Part shown: positions 4,677 through 5,092 of the stretch, piece by piece
Position numbering within the stretch: position 1 is the stretch's first letter
Layout of the letters: each line of letters begins with the position of its first letter
Assembly (NCBI GenBank): GCA_036258675.1
Contig: DATADD010000207.1
Coordinates: 1 to 5,092, forward strand
DNA from: DATADD01 sp036258675
GTDB taxonomy: Bacteria > Actinomycetota > CADDZG01 > WHSQ01
Direction: 5' to 3'
Length of the DNA: 5,092 nt
The notes under the pieces: model-generated
Seen by the model: the letters and a program-made list of their open reading frames with translations, nothing else
The model's database searches: none
Told to the model about the DNA's origin: nothing
Program-made: the position numbers and the translations under genes

Positions 4677-5092
4677 TTGAGAAACATCCGCAGATTGAGA
4701 GGGCTCGTAGCGGTCCTCAGCGTCGTGGCGCTCCTCGGCGCCGCGTGCGGCGGCGGCGACGGCGGCGCCACGGGTGAAGGAACCACCGAAGAGCAGCGGG
4801 GACAGACGGAGAGCCAGGTGCTCGGAGGCGAACCGTTCTCCGCCAGTGAAGGCGGGGTCATGAAGTTCGCGTCGATCGAGGGCCCCGACTACATGGATCC
4901 GGGCGCCGCCTATACGGTCACCTTCTTCGCCTACGTGGCTCGAGGCGTGTTCCGCACGCTCGTCACCTACCCCGCGAGCACGAACCTCCAGGAGCAGAAC
5001 ACGCTCATCCCCGACCTCGCCACCGACCTCGGCCAGCCCAACGAGGACAGCACGGAGTGGACCTACACGCTCAAGGACGGGATCAGGTTCGG
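4677..5092 (+). CDS. Family 5 extracellular solute-binding lipoprotein of the peptide/nickel ABC importer, 5' part
   Basis: Starting at TTG, 138 residues are visible before the window ends; full-length family members have roughly 500-600. The N-terminus is a lipoprotein signal: basic RNIRRLRG (2-9), hydrophobic LVAVLSVVALLGAA (10-23) and Cys24 in an LLGAAC lipobox-like sequence, with a Gly/Asp/Thr/Glu-rich flexible tether after it (25-58). The SBP_bac_5 domain then begins: GGVMKFA (59-65), DYMDPGAAYT (71-80, the usual x-LDP position), RGVFRTLVTY (89-98), LIPDLATDL (110-118, the P-x-LA motif) and WTYTLKDGIRF (128-138, the YTF-x-LR-x-G-x-xF motif). The mature protein would be anchored outside the membrane and deliver substrate to the permease encoded just upstream. 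An in-frame ATG at 4860 lies inside the domain and is not the start. The ligand class is not determinable. Confidence 0.9.
   Translation, partial: MRNIRRLRGLVAVLSVVALLGAACGGGDGGATGEGTTEEQRGQTESQVLGGEPFSASEGGVMKFASIEGPDYMDPGAAYTVTFFAYVARGVFRTLVTYPASTNLQEQNTLIPDLATDLGQPNEDSTEWTYTLKDGIRF

Noticed and set aside
4737..4769. 8-bp inverted repeat GGCGCCGC...GCGGCGCC in the binding-protein gene, as an attenuator
   Set aside because: It coincides with Gly/Ala codons around the lipobox and glycine tether. In DNA this GC-rich that is sufficient explanation.
3671..4861. Long minus-strand open frame (about 396 codons) opposite the permease and binding-protein genes
   Set aside because: It is antisense to a clear permease with all family motifs. 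Its composition is Arg/Asp/Glu/Pro-rich low complexity with no domain, as expected when high-GC third positions suppress stops on the other strand.

Overview
The window looks like a stretch of an Actinomycetota chromosome, probably soil or metagenome derived. The evidence is very high GC with a strong G/C bias at third codon positions, frequent GTG and TTG starts, strong GGAGG-type ribosome binding sites, and a glycine-rich lipoprotein leader typical of high-GC Gram-positives. I cannot place it below phylum. There is no sign of a phage, an insertion sequence, a CRISPR array, or an rRNA or tRNA gene.

Layout. (1) At 2-289 (+) is the 3' end of a DUF2382 stress-type protein whose start lies off the left edge. 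(2) Converging on it, with only 33 nt between the stop codons, is 323-1534 (-). It encodes an unusual ECF-like sigma factor that carries, in the same polypeptide, a ZAS/zf-HC2-like zinc motif, one transmembrane helix and a beta-rich domain predicted to be outside the cell. It looks like a sigma factor fused to its own anti-sigma factor. (3) A 142-nt divergent intergenic region (1535-1676) holds two short dyads. (4) Reading away from it is a two-gene operon: a BlaI/MecI-type winged-helix repressor (1677-2087) overlapping by 8 nt an M56 (BlaR1/MecR1-like) membrane metalloprotease (2080-3528). The protease's C-terminal tail is not a penicillin-binding sensor domain. (5) After a 121-nt gap with a reasonable housekeeping-type promoter and a possible 13-codon leader peptide, a DppC/OppC-type permease (3650-4600) begins a peptide/nickel-class ABC importer. 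It is followed by the lipoprotein substrate-binding subunit (4677 to the right edge, TTG start, truncated by the window).

How the parts may work together. The BlaI/M56 pair is a standard architecture in which a membrane protease inactivates a repressor. Here it sits back-to-back with a membrane-tethered sigma/anti-sigma fusion, which would itself need release (for example by proteolysis) or a conformational switch to act. A shared envelope-stress module is an attractive but unproven idea. The ABC importer appears to be a separate transcription unit whose remaining subunits (second permease, ATPases) presumably lie to the right.
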